Assembly (NCBI GenBank): GCA_008921705.1
Contig: VFFE01007633.1
Coordinates: 1,145,178-1,209,177, forward strand
DNA from: Burhinus oedicnemus
Taxonomy: Eukaryota > Chordata > Aves > Charadriiformes > Burhinidae
Reading direction: 5' to 3'
DNA: 64,000 nucleotides
The notes under the pieces are model-generated. The model was not told the origin of the DNA. It did not search any database and was given only the letters and a program-made list of their open reading frames with translations. The number at the start of each line of letters is the position of its first letter. Position 1 is the first letter of the stretch. Shown piece after piece: positions 40,320-52,861 of this stretch. The position numbers and the translations under genes were made by a program.

Positions 40320-43300
40320 CTTTCAAATCAAAATGACACAATCTTTTCAAAGACTGTGATAATATGAGATGCCTTGGAGTGAAACATTATGGATGTTGAC
40401 ATATCTGTGACTAGTTTTACTATATAGCTCTTGTATAAAAAAATTTTAACAAACATGAGATAGACCAATAATCTCTGTGGATGGTATACAATCCACAAGC
40501 AAATATAAAGCTCATCTGTTTAGCTTTTCAGAGCATGAGCATATTTCTCTAAAGATTATAAAGAACTTTTTCCCAGTAACTTTCTATGTATTTTGTGGCA
40601 CTGTGGATTTCACTTCTCTGATGCACCAGCATCCCCAAGATTTAAAAGCAAATGCAACAGCATTTAGTGAGGAATGTGATGCTGCCTGGCTGTGTTTTAT
40701 GTCACTGGCTGTATTAGCAAATTGGGTCAGAGAAATAGTGTGATTTTGCTGTGAGCCTGTCATAGTCTCCACTTACCATGTGCAGGTTTGGATCTCCGAG
40801 CAGTTTTGATGTACGTGAACTAGATGGTCCCAGTGCTTCAGGGGGGCATTAGGTTAAAACCCAGCCCATTAGCTACACCACCACTGAGTCATCCAGTGTG
40901 CACATAACACTTTTTGTCCACAGTGAACTTTGCATCACATTTAGTGGAAGCTTTTGCCCAGGAGGCAGACTAAATCTAACCTGAAGCAAAGTCCCTGGCC
41001 CTGTACAATACAGATGTGCATGACTCTCAGCATCAGCCACCTCTTGTCTAGTGGTCTGCCCCTACTGCACCTAATTACTTGCTAATGCAGGAATAGTCTT
41101 TTAGTGCCCTCAGTTTACTGAGTCGTTCACAACATCTAAACATTTCTATAGCCATAAAGAAGCAAGGTGTCCTAAGGAATTTTTAGGTAAAATATGAACT
41201 CACCTAAACAGTGTGTTAGCTTGAACTGCATTTGTTACTTCAATCTTTTTTTAGAACTAGTTTTTAGTTTCTTTCTATATATACATATAAAGCATTTTCC
41301 AATAAGTTTGTAATAAGCAAATACTAAACTATTAAGTAGCAATATTTTTTCTTTACAAATATGATTTTTTCAAAATTATTCTGGTTTATAATATTTAGCT
41401 GCTGGGCCACATACAGTAGAGACATAGGTACCAATTGCTTAGCTTTGCAGGACCTGGGTTTGGGTGTCTGATCCCTAAGCAAACTTCAGCTGCACTAGGC
41501 ATTTAAGGTTCTTATGCACTGCACAGGGAAAGTTAAATGCCTCAAACCTAAAGATGACAGAAAACACTACACTAAGTTAACCATCTGGGAAAGGTTGATG
41601 ATACCTTAAATAGCTTACTGCAGACTGGTATAGCTTTTTACTAAGGATTCACAGCCCAAAACCTTCTCATAGCCTGGGATCCCTGTAATGTCATGTGATA
41701 AGAATGGGTACATATCAGTCACTCCAAAAGGATATTCTTTCTACTTAAGTAACTAAATTACATGCCAAAATCTCCTGTAGAGAATATAATCTTTCTTGTA
41801 GAACAACTGTTTCTCTAGGAGCCTAGCGATGTACTTGATAACTCAATGCATTAATCTTAGTGTGAGATTTGTTCTTATCTTTCTTTTGCCTTTGGTGTTT
41901 TAAAACCAGTTCTTCTACTTAGGTGAGAACCCCATCAACAAAGTTCTGAACTAATCAGAAATATTTTTTATTGCTTCCAGACAAAACTATACCACTACAC
42001 AGAATGGATCTAAAGATGCATGTTTTTATATGCCTGTAACCACTGGAGCAAGCCAGCTAGCTGAAGGCATTCTGGCTTCCATCCTTTCCTCCAGACAAAT
42101 CATATCTACATTATACAGCTACTGTTTCATGTAAAATTCATCAACATTCCTCAGTACAGGAACCCAGAAATCCCCACTCCCTGTAAGCATTACAAAGAAT
42201 TAGCCAGAAAATTAATGCCCGTCTTTTCTGCAATAACCCTGAGGGTAGTACCCCATCTGGCAGTGAGTGGCTTACATTCACAGCTTGAAGAGTTCCTTCT
42301 GTATATCTTTATATCAAAAGAGATCGAATACAAAAAAGTTTTAACAAAAAATGACAGAAATCTTGAAGTAAGGGCTACAGCCCCAGTTTCCCGGTTCACA
42401 GACTTTATTGCAAAAAATGACTGTTCAGTTCAGTAAACAACAACTTTCATTTACAAAAGGCTGTAGACCCACAAACACTGCATTCCTTGCTCTGTAGTGA
42501 TAAAGTGTCAACATGTAAAATGAGGGGAGATGGATGCCTATATATTTATAGAGAAAAGTAAGCAACTGAAAAAACAAGAGAGCATTCCTGCAGGTCTACA
42601 TTCAGGTAGAGATGATCATCCTCTGAAGGCTTTTACAAGCAAATGACTCACTCCCGTTGGCTGTAAATAGAATATTGGCTCTCAATTTAGGAAGGTGGCG
42701 TCTCAAAGTATAAAAAGATCAGACCAGATTACGTGGGCTAATTTGAACCAATGCTGTTATGACAAATTTTCAGGTCAGACAAGAAGACTTAAATTTTGTT
42801 TGTTGGGTTCAGGCAGCAATTGTGTAGGCATTTTTTATTGGAACTTTGGCATTTAATGTTCAATTAAATCCTGCTTTTAGGCACCTACAGTTTTCCCTGG
42901 CATGGACCTGCGTCCACGACACAACTGTATGTTCTTCAGTCTTATTCAGATAGAAAAGATGCCACTGTCTGCAATGCAGCAATGTTGAAAATCTGCTGCA
43001 GGCTGTATTTTTTGCCTATATCAAAGTTAATATGGTATTTTCTTTGGTTCAGTAGGTTTTAATTAGAACATTAAGTTCTTAGATGAATTCTAAGTTCTGG
43101 ATATATTGCAGATTTATAGATAAGCCTTCTAAGCAATTTTTCAAAACTCTGTGCATTGTAACAAGGTCCTATGAAATACTTGAAAAGTTAATAAGATGTA
43201 TGCCTGGCTCTTATGCTTTTTGAAAAGATCTATATTTGATGCACCACAGCAATAATGTAACATTCTTCAGGTAAGAGCTGGTTAAATTTATTTTACTACT

Positions 43301-43445
43301 TAAAGAAGCAAGAGGGAATTTCTATGAAGTCACTGTTATCTTGATCACTGGAAGATATCTTCTGCTGGGAGAGTTGTTAGCATTCAGTAGTGTCAGAACT
43401 GGCTCCTATTTATGTGATAGTGAATAATGATTTTTAAGGTGTGGT
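40320..43445. other. Intronic DNA with possible ancient repeat at 40780-41700
   Basis: The stretches 40780-41060 and 41395-41700 have more even base composition than the surroundings and look like eroded interspersed repeats, but I cannot assign a family. The 88-codon frame at 40477-40743 has no recognisable domain. No exon was found. Confidence 0.5.
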
Positions 43446-43529
43446 TTTGTTTTTTTTTTTCCCCTGAAAAGAGAGAGGGAGCAAGGGGAAAGGACAGAGA
43501 GAGGGAGAGATTACTTGAGAGAGAGAGAT
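43446..43529. repeat. T15-CCCC followed by purine-rich GA tract
   Basis: A run of 15 T and four C is followed by about 60 nearly pure purines (GAGAGAGGGAG, GGACAGAGAGAGGGAGAGA, then GAGAGAGAGA). This is simple-sequence DNA with marked strand asymmetry. Confidence 0.85.
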
Positions 43530-46349
43530 ATTTTTTAATATCCTGTTTGATTCCTCTTTCACCTATTCCATAGAGAGGCTATTTCTCTTCTGTTTAACTT
43601 GAATAAGTTAAAGATACTCAGCCACAAAACAGATTTGCAAAATAACTTATCTTATAGTTTACAAAATACCTGTCAATTTAAGCTGTACAGATAAGTATTT
43701 AAATGTCATTTAATGTAATAAAATCTCCTGTGTGACCTCTCAGAAAAGCACTATTTCACCAGATGGGAACATTTCATGAAAACAAACCACAGTGCAGAGC
43801 TCTGCTGGAAGACTAACGGTCTATATGTTCAAGAGCTGCCTTTGCCGGTGAAAACAGAAATTTGTGTTTCTTTCAGCCTCTTGACCTTGTCAGCCCTTTG
43901 AATTTCTGTTTAACAACTTAAGGCCTGTATACACCATATATACCACTAATTAGATCGTAGCACTTAAAAAATAACTATTCAAGTCTTTAGTTTGCATATT
44001 TTACATTTTAATTCTGAAACTTAATAATGTACATAATACTTTTTATTCTTTTGAAATATTAATTATACTTGATTTCAACATGAACTGTATTATTCTGTTC
44101 TACTTTTCTCATAACTACTTCATTTTATAAAGTACTAGCATAAAACTAAAGGTATTCATTCAGTGATTAATTTTCCAGTTCATACAAAAGGCATGATTAT
44201 TTCACTGAAAATATATATATTGCACTTGTAGAATTCAAAGGCAAGTATCTAGAAATTAAACTGTAAGACAAATAAGACAGGCCTTTTTACATTATGGCGG
44301 TTATTCTATAGAAGTATGAAATATTGGTTGTGCAGTATTTTCCACAAGACCTCCAGTATACTAACTTTTGAATGCAACAGTTATCTTCCAGATTGCACAA
44401 GCTGAAGTCCTTCCCATCATCCATTGTTAGATCTGTTGCGACTAGTTAGACTGGCAAACTGCACTCCTGTTCTGAGATGACGGTAGCTAGCAAGTGTAAG
44501 GATGGAAGTTTGTACCTTTTGTCAACAAGCGCTGTGTGTACAGCAAAACAATACAAAAAAACCAAAGACACGTTAAGCACATTGTAGGATCAAAAAGTAA
44601 ACACAGTCAGTAAGTTAAAATAGTTATCATTAGCTGCCATCACTAAACCGTTGCAACACCAAGTTCAGCGAAAATTAGAAATGCAAAGGTGAGCATGAAT
44701 GAAACACTTCAGGCTTTTAAATACTGCCCATTATTTTCTATCCATGCTTCAGTGAATGAAATTAAAGAGCTCCAGTAGTATAATAAGAAAATCTATTTCA
44801 CATCTTTCAGTAAGGTTTAATTTTTTTACTATGTACACACTGAGGCTTTTTTAATCACAGCAGAACTAGATTCAGCATGAAACCACACCTTGAAGAAATC
44901 TTTATTTTAAATAGCTTTCAAAACTCTTATGTAACCCAGATTATCTTAAATTTATTCAAATAATGTTGTTAGCAAAGGCAAATGTATTACTGTTATACAG
45001 CATTTGATTACAGTAGGTTTCTTTCTAACTAGCCTGAGCAGAACTTGAATCTAGCATAAAGAAATTATTGTTTTAAGTGTCTTATTCATTGATTTGACTA
45101 CTGTGGTTATGCAGTTTTTGACCGGTAGTGGGGAAGACAGAATATATCTGGTATAAAGGATGTTCTTCAGAGCAGGTTACTTCCAAGGGAAAAAATGGCA
45201 GCCAGAAATATGTCAGTGAACATGCATTGTTTAATAACCAAAAGAAATATGTTACTGATTGACATTACAGCTTTTGCTTTGGAAAGGCTTACTGCAACAT
45301 TGGCAATCTTCAGCAAGATGCTAGTGGCAATGATGTACCTTTATATTTTTAAGGACTAAAAGGAAAAAAATCTTAGAAGAACTTAGAAGATGTAGAAGAA
45401 AATAAAAGATTTCAAATATATTTTTTTTTCATGAAATAATCTAATTTTGTTTAGTAAAGATATCTTCTTACGAGAGAGAATTACATGTGGAAAATAGTGG
45501 AAAACATTGGTGTATACAAAACAAATCTCTCTAAAAGGTGAACTATTTTAATAATTATTTGTTCAACATTTTATAGTAACTCTGTATATACACCATAGCA
45601 TGATCTAGGGAATTTGTAGACAATGTGTCATTAACACAGAGACAAAGGTTGGGTGTACAGACTGTTTCACCAGAGGCAGCAGGGCAGCCTCTGGCAGCGC
45701 TCTATTTGTGTTCATGTTCTGGGTCCTGAGAGTGTTTCCAGAGGGCTGTGACCGCAGTCTTCTGCGATATAGATGGATTATCCTTGGGCATTCAACAGGG
45801 CCTTTCAGGCCCCCTGGCAAGGAGGGCACTTCTAGACTTGCCCCATCCCTACGCTGTCTGCAAAAAGCTCTTATAAATGTTAATACTTCCTATAAGAAAA
45901 CTTCATGACATATATCATGCAAGAAGGAATCAGGCTTGAACTTCTGGGCTCATAAACTTTGCCATCACTCTTCCACGGTTGGTTTGTACCTTTATATGGC
46001 AGCCAACACAGCCAGAAAACAACAGTGTTTGCTTCTGCAAGCTTGGCCTGTTTGACTGAGCAAATGAACCATTCTGTTGCCTCCCAAGACTCTCACCCTG
46101 CCTGCTCTGTGGCCTGCTCTGTTTTCATGCTCCTCATAAGGGTCAACAGCTACTTCTTGGAATTCATGTCTCACCTAGAGAGATCTTTTGTATATATGGG
46201 ATGATGTAAGAGTAAACTGAAGTGGGGACCTAAAGACAGTTTCTTCAGAGAGGCCAGTCAGGATAAGACTATTGTCTCAAAAAACATACATTTTATTTCC
46301 TCTCAAAAATCTTTAATTTGTCCAGAATTGAAAGAGTTTGTTCTTATCC
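43530..46349. other. AT-rich intronic DNA, no gene seen
   Basis: No exon or named repeat. A more GC-balanced part lies at 45620-46170 and includes an inverted GGGCCT/AGGCCC pair near 45796-45812; its open frames (66-81 codons) are not recognisable. The 19-base string at 45141-45159 recurs at 48851-48869. Confidence 0.55.
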
Positions 46350-47300
46350 CTCACAACTGCAAAGACTTGTTGTGGTGAATGGCGTTAAATCCAGTTGGTG
46401 GCAGGTCTCAAGCAGTGTTCCTCAGGGCTCAGTTTTGGGGCCAGCCTTGTTTCATATCTTTATTGAGGGGATTGAGTACACCCTCAGTAAGTTTGAAGAT
46501 AACACCAAATTAAGCGGGAGTGTTGATCTGCTTGAGGGTAGGAAGGCTCTGCAGAGAGATCTGGACAGGCTGGATCGATGGGCTGAAGCCAACTGCATGA
46601 GGTTCAACAAGGCCAAGTGCCGGGTCCTGTACTTTGGTCACAACAACCCCAGGCAATGCTCCAGGCTTGGGAAGAAGTGGCTGGAAAGCTGCCTGGCAGA
46701 AAAGGATCTGGGTGCCCTGGTGGACAGCCGGCTGAACATGAGCCAGCAGTGTGCCCAGGTAGCCAAGGCGGCCAACGGCATATTGGCCTGTATCAAGAAC
46801 AGTGTGGCCAGCAGGAGTAGGGAAGTGATCGTGCCCCTGTACTCAGCACTGGTGAGGCTGCAGCTTGAGTACTGTGTTCAGTTTCGGGTGCCACAGTAGA
46901 GGAGGGCCATTGGGGTGCTGGAGCGTGTCCAGAGAAGGGCAACGAAGCTGGTGAGGGGTCTGGAGAACATGTCTTATGAGGAGTGGCTGAAGGAATTAGG
47001 ATTGTTTAGTCTGGAGAAGAGAAGGCTGAGGGGAGACCTTATTGATCTCTACAACTACCTCAAAGGAGGTTGTAGTGAGATGGGCGCTGGTCTGTTCTCC
47101 CAAGTAACTAGCGATAGGACAAGAAGAAACGGGTTCAAGTTGTGCCAGGGGACGATTAAGCTGAACATTAGGAAAAAACTTTTCACTGAAAAAGTTATCA
47201 ACCATTGGAACAGGCTGCCCAGGGACGTGGTTGAGTCACCATCCCTAGATGTGTTTGAAAGTCGTGTAGGTGTGTGCTTAGAGACATGGTTTAGTGGCGG
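46350..47300 (+). pseudogene. Broken CR1 ORF2 (RT end and C-terminal part)
   Basis: RT motifs [59 protein letters not shown] and [18 protein letters not shown] are clear. The catalytic box reads F-E-D-N (near 46493-46504) instead of FADD, so RT activity is lost. A stop at 46897-46899 and a shift to the next frame (46915 on: [40 protein letters not shown]) break the product. The later part stays open to the end of ORF2. Confidence 0.9.
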
Positions 47301-47379
47301 ACCTGGTAGAGTAGGGTCAATGGTTGGACTAGATGATCTTAAAGGTCTTTTCCAACCTAAACAATTCTGTGATTTTATG
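46350..47379 (+). mobile_element. CR1 LINE 3' part
   Basis: About 1 kb, beginning in RT ([14 protein letters not shown]) and ending in tail octamers ATTCTGTG (47364-47371) and ATTTTATG (47372-47379). Two near-complete frames remain, 46318-46899 and 46915-47427 (both overrun the element), separated by a TAG at 46897-46899. It is of the same subfamily as the inverted copy at 49750-50450. It is antisense to the inferred host gene. Confidence 0.95.
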
Positions 47380-48729
47380 ACTTCTCAGCCAGTTTCCATG
47401 CTTCACTGCCTGTCAGTCATACACTAATTGTCCTGAAGATTTAACAGAGAGGACACTGTCTAGACCATGCTGGAATGCTCTAAAATCACACAGCCATTGG
47501 GAAAGCCGACTTAAAACTACTTGAATCAAAGATTCAAGTCAACATCAAGAAAAACATCTCTACACACAGCTCTCTACAAAAGCCCTTTAAATTAATTAGT
47601 CATGGCACATATAACAACAACATCCAGCTTAAACCAGCGCTGAATTCCACTAAGAAAGCAACAGCCCACTTTGGTTTTGAAATAAGGGCTGGTTATTGTT
47701 CCTTTGGGCACTCAAGCAACTGGTTAGAGAAAAGCACGCAGACAGCCCACTCACACAATGATACTGGTTCGCTAGTTTTACAGTGATTCCTGGAAACAGA
47801 TTTTGTATGGACATGGATATATATATGGAAATCAATAAATAGCAGATATACAGAAAATCATGCAGATGGCCTGACTTGTGGCAGAGTGTGTGAGAGGCAA
47901 CAGGACGGCATCTTGCATTCTCCATTTTGGGGCAGGACTATGAATTTTCGAACAATCCAGCCACTTCTAAATTGTTTCTGATGCGTATATGGTATTTGCC
48001 AAGAGACATACTAAGGGCAAAGTCGCACACGTACTAGCTGACAAGGCACTCTGTCATTAGCTGTTGTTGGCCCAGAGATCTGATACACCCAGTTTTTACA
48101 CAGGTTTGGGTCACCTAAAAGTCCTGGTGAAAATCCATGATCAGCCATGTTGGAGAAGGGGACTAGACGTGCTACCTTTGAAAGCCAAAGAGCTGACAGG
48201 GTGTGGGTGCTAACCATGTTCGTTTGCCACCTCAACAGCTATTCTTGGCCACGTACATAGTTCTTTTATAGCAAGAATCCCTTAGGATTCCACTTCAGTC
48301 CAGGCAAAATTCTTCCAGATATCCAGTACTGGTGAAGACTTTGGGTACTTATGTGGAGAGCCAAATAAATAAGAAACCTTCTTTGACTGTAAATTATCAA
48401 TGTAATAGAGTTTTTGAAGAAGAACATCATGCACAAAGGTGTAAATGCATCGATGGCACATAATGCAGAGACTTTTATACCTTGGAAAATATATGCTGGA
48501 CTAGGGCAGATGGCTCCTGGATTCCTATGGATCTAAGGGTACACACTGGAAGGTACTGAGACCTATCCCCGTCACCTTTTTTTATCTAGCTAAAATATAC
48601 TGTAAAGGCCAGACAGTTTTGCCATCAGAAATCTTGTCCTGCTAGGCAGTGTTACAAGACACCAAAGATACAGCCTTGAAGCCCCTACAGAATCAACAAG
48701 AATCATGCAATTTATAATACAATAATTTT
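47380..48729. other. Spacer inside the inverted CR1 pair, no gene seen
   Basis: AT-rich to balanced DNA. The part 47930-48240 looks like more complex sequence (possible old repeat) but matches nothing I can name. Minus-strand frames 47650-47925 and 48011-48235 carry no domain. Confidence 0.55.
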
Positions 48730-49270
48730 CTTAGGGAGCAGCAAGGGCCAGCTACTGCCTGATGACAAGCTGGGAGGCAAGGGTGACCCCAGAACCAGCA
48801 GAGACTGTACTGATGGGAGGCAGTCCTGCAGAGACTAAATGCTGTGAGCAAATATATCTGGTATAAAGGGGCTGGTCCATTGGATCTCTTGACACTCCAG
48901 ACACAGCAAGCAAAGAACCAGGCCCAGGCAGTCCAGCCAGGAGCAAAAGCAGATGGGGCCAAAGACAAGGTTACAGTGTGGGTCCAAAGTCCATCAGACA
49001 GGGCCAGAGGCAGGGCTGGAGACAAGCTGCAACTTATGTCTGAAAGGCCCATCCAGGAGATGGACCTCTAACAGCACAAGTCCTAGGGCCATGGGAAATG
49101 GGTCAGAGAAAGGGCTGGAAACCAGCACACCTAAAATGTAGCTTGAGCAGGAACTGATGGCTCCAGGCTGAGCTGAAATGGGGGTCCTGGCCCCATGGGC
49201 TGTGCTGGGGGGAGGCCCCAGTTGAGGCTGGGCAGAGCCAGTAAGGCCAAATGGTGCCTTCAGGGCCCTG
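48730..49270. other. Unclassified GC-rich block
   Basis: About 540 bp, rich in GGGCC, CCAGG and CAGGG, in strong contrast with AT-rich flanks. Units of the type GGCCA...GGGCTGGA recur (around 49001-49022 and 49088-49122). A TATA-like GGTATAAAGG occurs at 48860-48869. Open frames on both strands (48693-49052 minus, 48844-49071 plus) overlap and show no known domain, which points to composition, not coding. It may be an unrecognised LTR or other insertion; I see no clear terminal repeats or duplications. Confidence 0.5.
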
Positions 49271-49749
49271 ACATATTTGTGATTAGACTTAAATTCTAAA
49301 AAAAGAAGTTAAAATGAGATGTCAAATAATTGACAGGTAAATTATTCCAACACAATGATTAAACTATGCTGATCCTTCTTTACTTATTGTTTATTGATGC
49401 ATTGAGAAAAACCCATTGCAGTATGTTTTACAAAGCAGACATCAAACAGCCTGCTGAAATGATACTGTTGACCCCACTGAATATTTAACTTTGCAGATAT
49501 ACAAGTAAGGAAAATAAGGCTCATGAGAGGCCTAGCTAATTAGGATTTTTACTATTTGGCGTAAGCAACTGAGCTATAGGTATAAACCTTTTAGCCAGAA
49601 GAAGTTATAATTAACTGGGGAATTGAGCATAGAACATGGTAACTTGCTTGGTTGGAATATACAGACAAGTATGAGGACTGATTTAGTATCAAGTATTTTG
49701 ATAAGTCACTCACAAAATTAATTTGTAATACTAATGTAACCATTCCTGT
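49271..49749. other. AT-rich spacer, no gene seen
   Basis: Ordinary AT-rich DNA up to the tail of the minus-strand CR1. Nothing recognisable. Confidence 0.65.
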
Positions 49750-50450
49750 ATTAGAATCATTATGGTTGGAAGAGACCTTTAAGATCATCAAGTCAAACTG
49801 TTAACCTAGCACTGCCAAGTTACTACTAAACCATGTCCCTCAGCACTACATCTTTTAAATACCTCCAGGGATGGTGACTCCACCACTTCCCTGAGCAGCC
49901 TGTTCCAATGCTTGACAACCCTTTCTGTGAAGAAATTTTTCCTAATATCCAATCTAAACCTCCCCTGGTGCAACTTGAGGCCATTTCCTCTTCTCTTATC
50001 ACCTATTACTTGGGAAAAGAGATTGACCCCCACCTCCTTTCAGGTTGTTGTAGAGAGCGATAAGGTCTTGCCTCAGGCTTCTTTTCCCCAGGCTAAACAA
50101 CCCCAGTTCCCTCAGCCTCTCCTCATAAGGCTTGTTCTCTAGGCTCTCTACCAGCTTCATTGTTCTTCTTTGGATGAGCTCTAGCACCTCAATGTCTTTC
50201 CTGTAGTGAGGGGCCCAAAACTGAACACGGTATTCAAGATGGGGCCTCACTAGTGCCGAGTACAGGGGGATGATCACTTCCCTAGTCCTGCTGACCACAC
50301 TATTCCGGATACAGGCCAGGATGCTGTTGGCCTTCTTGCCACCTGGGCACACTGCTAGCTCATATTCAGCTGGCTGTCGACCGACACCCCCAGGTCCTTT
50401 TCTGCCGGGCAGCTTTCCAGCCACTCTTCCCCAAGCCTGTAGTGTTGCGT
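49750..50450 (-). mobile_element. CR1 LINE 3' fragment, minus strand
   Basis: About 700 bp. Reading minus, it starts in the RT C-terminal region ([13 protein letters not shown]..., a shifted frame of the segment that reads [12 protein letters not shown] in the 46.7-kb copy) and continues through a frame with [30 protein letters not shown] and [25 protein letters not shown], then [20 protein letters not shown] and [18 protein letters not shown]. The tail octamers are degraded (TAGAATCATTATGG on plus). It is sense relative to the inferred host gene. Frames are broken near 50030 and 50400; there is no functional product. Confidence 0.93.
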
Positions 50451-52774
50451 TAGTATTATTGATGTAGAATTGAAATAAATATACAGAAGTAATTTGCATA
50501 GCCGGTAAGAATTAAACAAAAAATATTCTGTAGCATCAAGGAAGAGAGAAATGCCTGGAATATGAACACATAAAGAAAATAGTATTTATGAAGTCTAGCA
50601 GTTTTACTGGAACTTTCAGGCTAGAAATAACAAGTTAAACCATTTTTGTCCTGCTGCTCTGAGTTATGTTCCTTATACCTGAGTAAAAGACAACTGCATT
50701 GATTTTATCAATAGGAAAACAGGAGCCTGAGCTTCTGTTGAATGATACCTGACATAAGTCAAAAAATAAAGCAGCAAAAGTAATAAATGTTTATTACATC
50801 CTATCTAATATGAATTAATGTAACATAAACATTTTCAGTAAGGTGAGTGGATATATTTATTTCCCAAGATCGGTTGCTCTCAGTGAGATTTACTGAAGAG
50901 GAATGGTTACAAATCTGTGAACATTTTAGCAAAATAATGACATAACAGCATACATGAATATATAATAGCTACTTGTCAGGCAGAAATGGAAAGTGGGGCT
51001 AATAGATAAGAAAAGTAAAGAAATGAGAACAATATATTTAAGTTGATTTCCTAAGAAAATGAAGTACATAAAATTATACTTGTCTGTTTATCTGCCTGGA
51101 ATACTCTGAGAAGTGTCAGCTAAATCTGATAGCTAAATTTGATAAAGAAGTGCGTGGGGGAGAAGTTATTAAGTTCCTACAAATTTCTTGAAAGTCATTT
51201 TGCTTGCATGCTGTTAAAGCCCTTTATATTTCTCTTGTAAAAAACTCCAGATTTTAGTTCATATCTGCGTTAGCAGTAAGAAATGACACTGACACAGCAT
51301 GGTGGCTGACAGGGAATATTCTGAAGCAAAAGAAAAAGAAAAGATCATGTTGGTAAGAGAGATTAGGGCAGGATTCGGTGCAAGGTTAAGATAACCAAAT
51401 GTGCAATGTCTGAATGTAGATTTTGACATTCCCATATGTCAGTGGTGATCATGTCAGCAGGAGAGGGATTCAGTTCAGCCCGACAGAATACATGACTGGT
51501 CAGTGAACTCATCTCTGGTGCAAACTGCAGTGAACATCTGTGGCATACCCTTAGCCAGAGAACCCTGCTATTCAAATAGTATTTTAAAACTTTGAAAAAC
51601 TTGTACTGAAGAATTATGATAATTTTGTTGTACCCTTAGAATGAGCCCTTCTGTGTAAGAATTTTGTGGCCTGATGATAAAGAAAAAGAGGTGCAAGGCC
51701 ACAGAGCTTATAATTAGAATTACGCACCATTGGAGAATCCATTTAGTAAAACAATTTATGTACTTACAGAGAGTTAACAAATCCTTCTGAACACATATGG
51801 TATTTCACAGCCTCAATAATGAAATGCAGTAGCATTCATAACATTTTTCAACAAAAAAAGTTTAGTCATCATCTTGTCTGAATGACTACAGACTACAAAT
51901 GCTTACTTCAAACATCTCAGATTTTTAAACCTTAGATTAATTTTTCAGACCAGACACCATAATTAGAATCTCCTTAATGCCCTTCGTTAATATAAAAGTC
52001 ACAACATCTTGTTATACAGACTAACTTTCTAATGCAATTGCCCAAAACTATTATAAAAAGTCCTCTAGGAATTGGTTCTGTTTTATCTGTAGTAATGAGT
52101 CTTCTATATTGTCTACATTTTCACACAGTGGTTATGAAGCTTTACTCTATGACTTCTGTTTCCCTTGGGCTCTATTTCAACTTGTATCAGCGCAAGGGAA
52201 TGATCAAGCTTTCAAGGTAACAGTTTCTGTTAACCTCAATAATATGAAAGTTCACAGAACAGTTTCACTGGCCAAAGAACGCTTGCATTTAGCTTTTATT
52301 TTATTACTTTTTAATTAGAGTAGCAAAATTCAATTAGTTCTAAATGTAAAAAAAAGAACAGACACATAAAGATTCTAAGATAAAGAAGTGAAAATATGGT
52401 TCATGTTTCTTTCTATTTCTGTGAAATTACGCTGTTAATAAAACATACACTTCACAGATATATTGTATCTAATATCATGCATATTGTATTAAATATAATG
52501 AATATTATTCGTTTGGTGATTAACACATAAGCAGTATTTCTGTACTCTGACACCACAGTTTCAGTCTCAGTTCTTTTGTTATCTTGTAAATGAGTAGTTA
52601 AAAGAAACAAGTTTGAGAGAATACTGTCTTTTGATGAGTAAGCCACTGCAGATAAAGTCATCTGGATAAACATTCATGCAGTGTATTTACAGCAATTATA
52701 ACCATGGTCAATATGCATCTTTAGACAGAACTGAGCTGTTAGCCGAAAAATACCTATAATAAACACTTTAAACA
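50451..52774. other. AT-rich intronic DNA, no gene seen
   Basis: No exon, RNA gene or named repeat recognised. Open frames of 60-75 codons are compatible with chance in AT-rich DNA. Confidence 0.6.
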
Positions 52775-52795
52775 ATTATTCCAGGATTTCTCCTG

Positions 52796-52802
<7 letters not shown>
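52775..52802. repeat. Perfect 12-bp inverted repeat, 4-base loop
   Basis: The left arm ATTATTCCAGGA (52775-52786) and right arm TCCTGGAATAAT (52791-52802) are exact reverse complements around TTTC. The right arm runs directly into the (AAT)n array, sharing its first two units. Confidence 0.92.

Positions 52803-52858
<56 letters not shown>
52797..52858. repeat. (AAT)20 microsatellite
   Basis: Twenty uninterrupted AAT units from 52797 to 52856, then A. There is no internal interruption, so it is likely length-polymorphic. Confidence 0.98.

Positions 52859-52861
<3 letters not shown>

Noticed and set aside
40477..40743. An 88-codon frame with non-repetitive composition.
   Set aside because: No domain, no splice sites in phase and no recognisable homologue; it is also open on the other strand.
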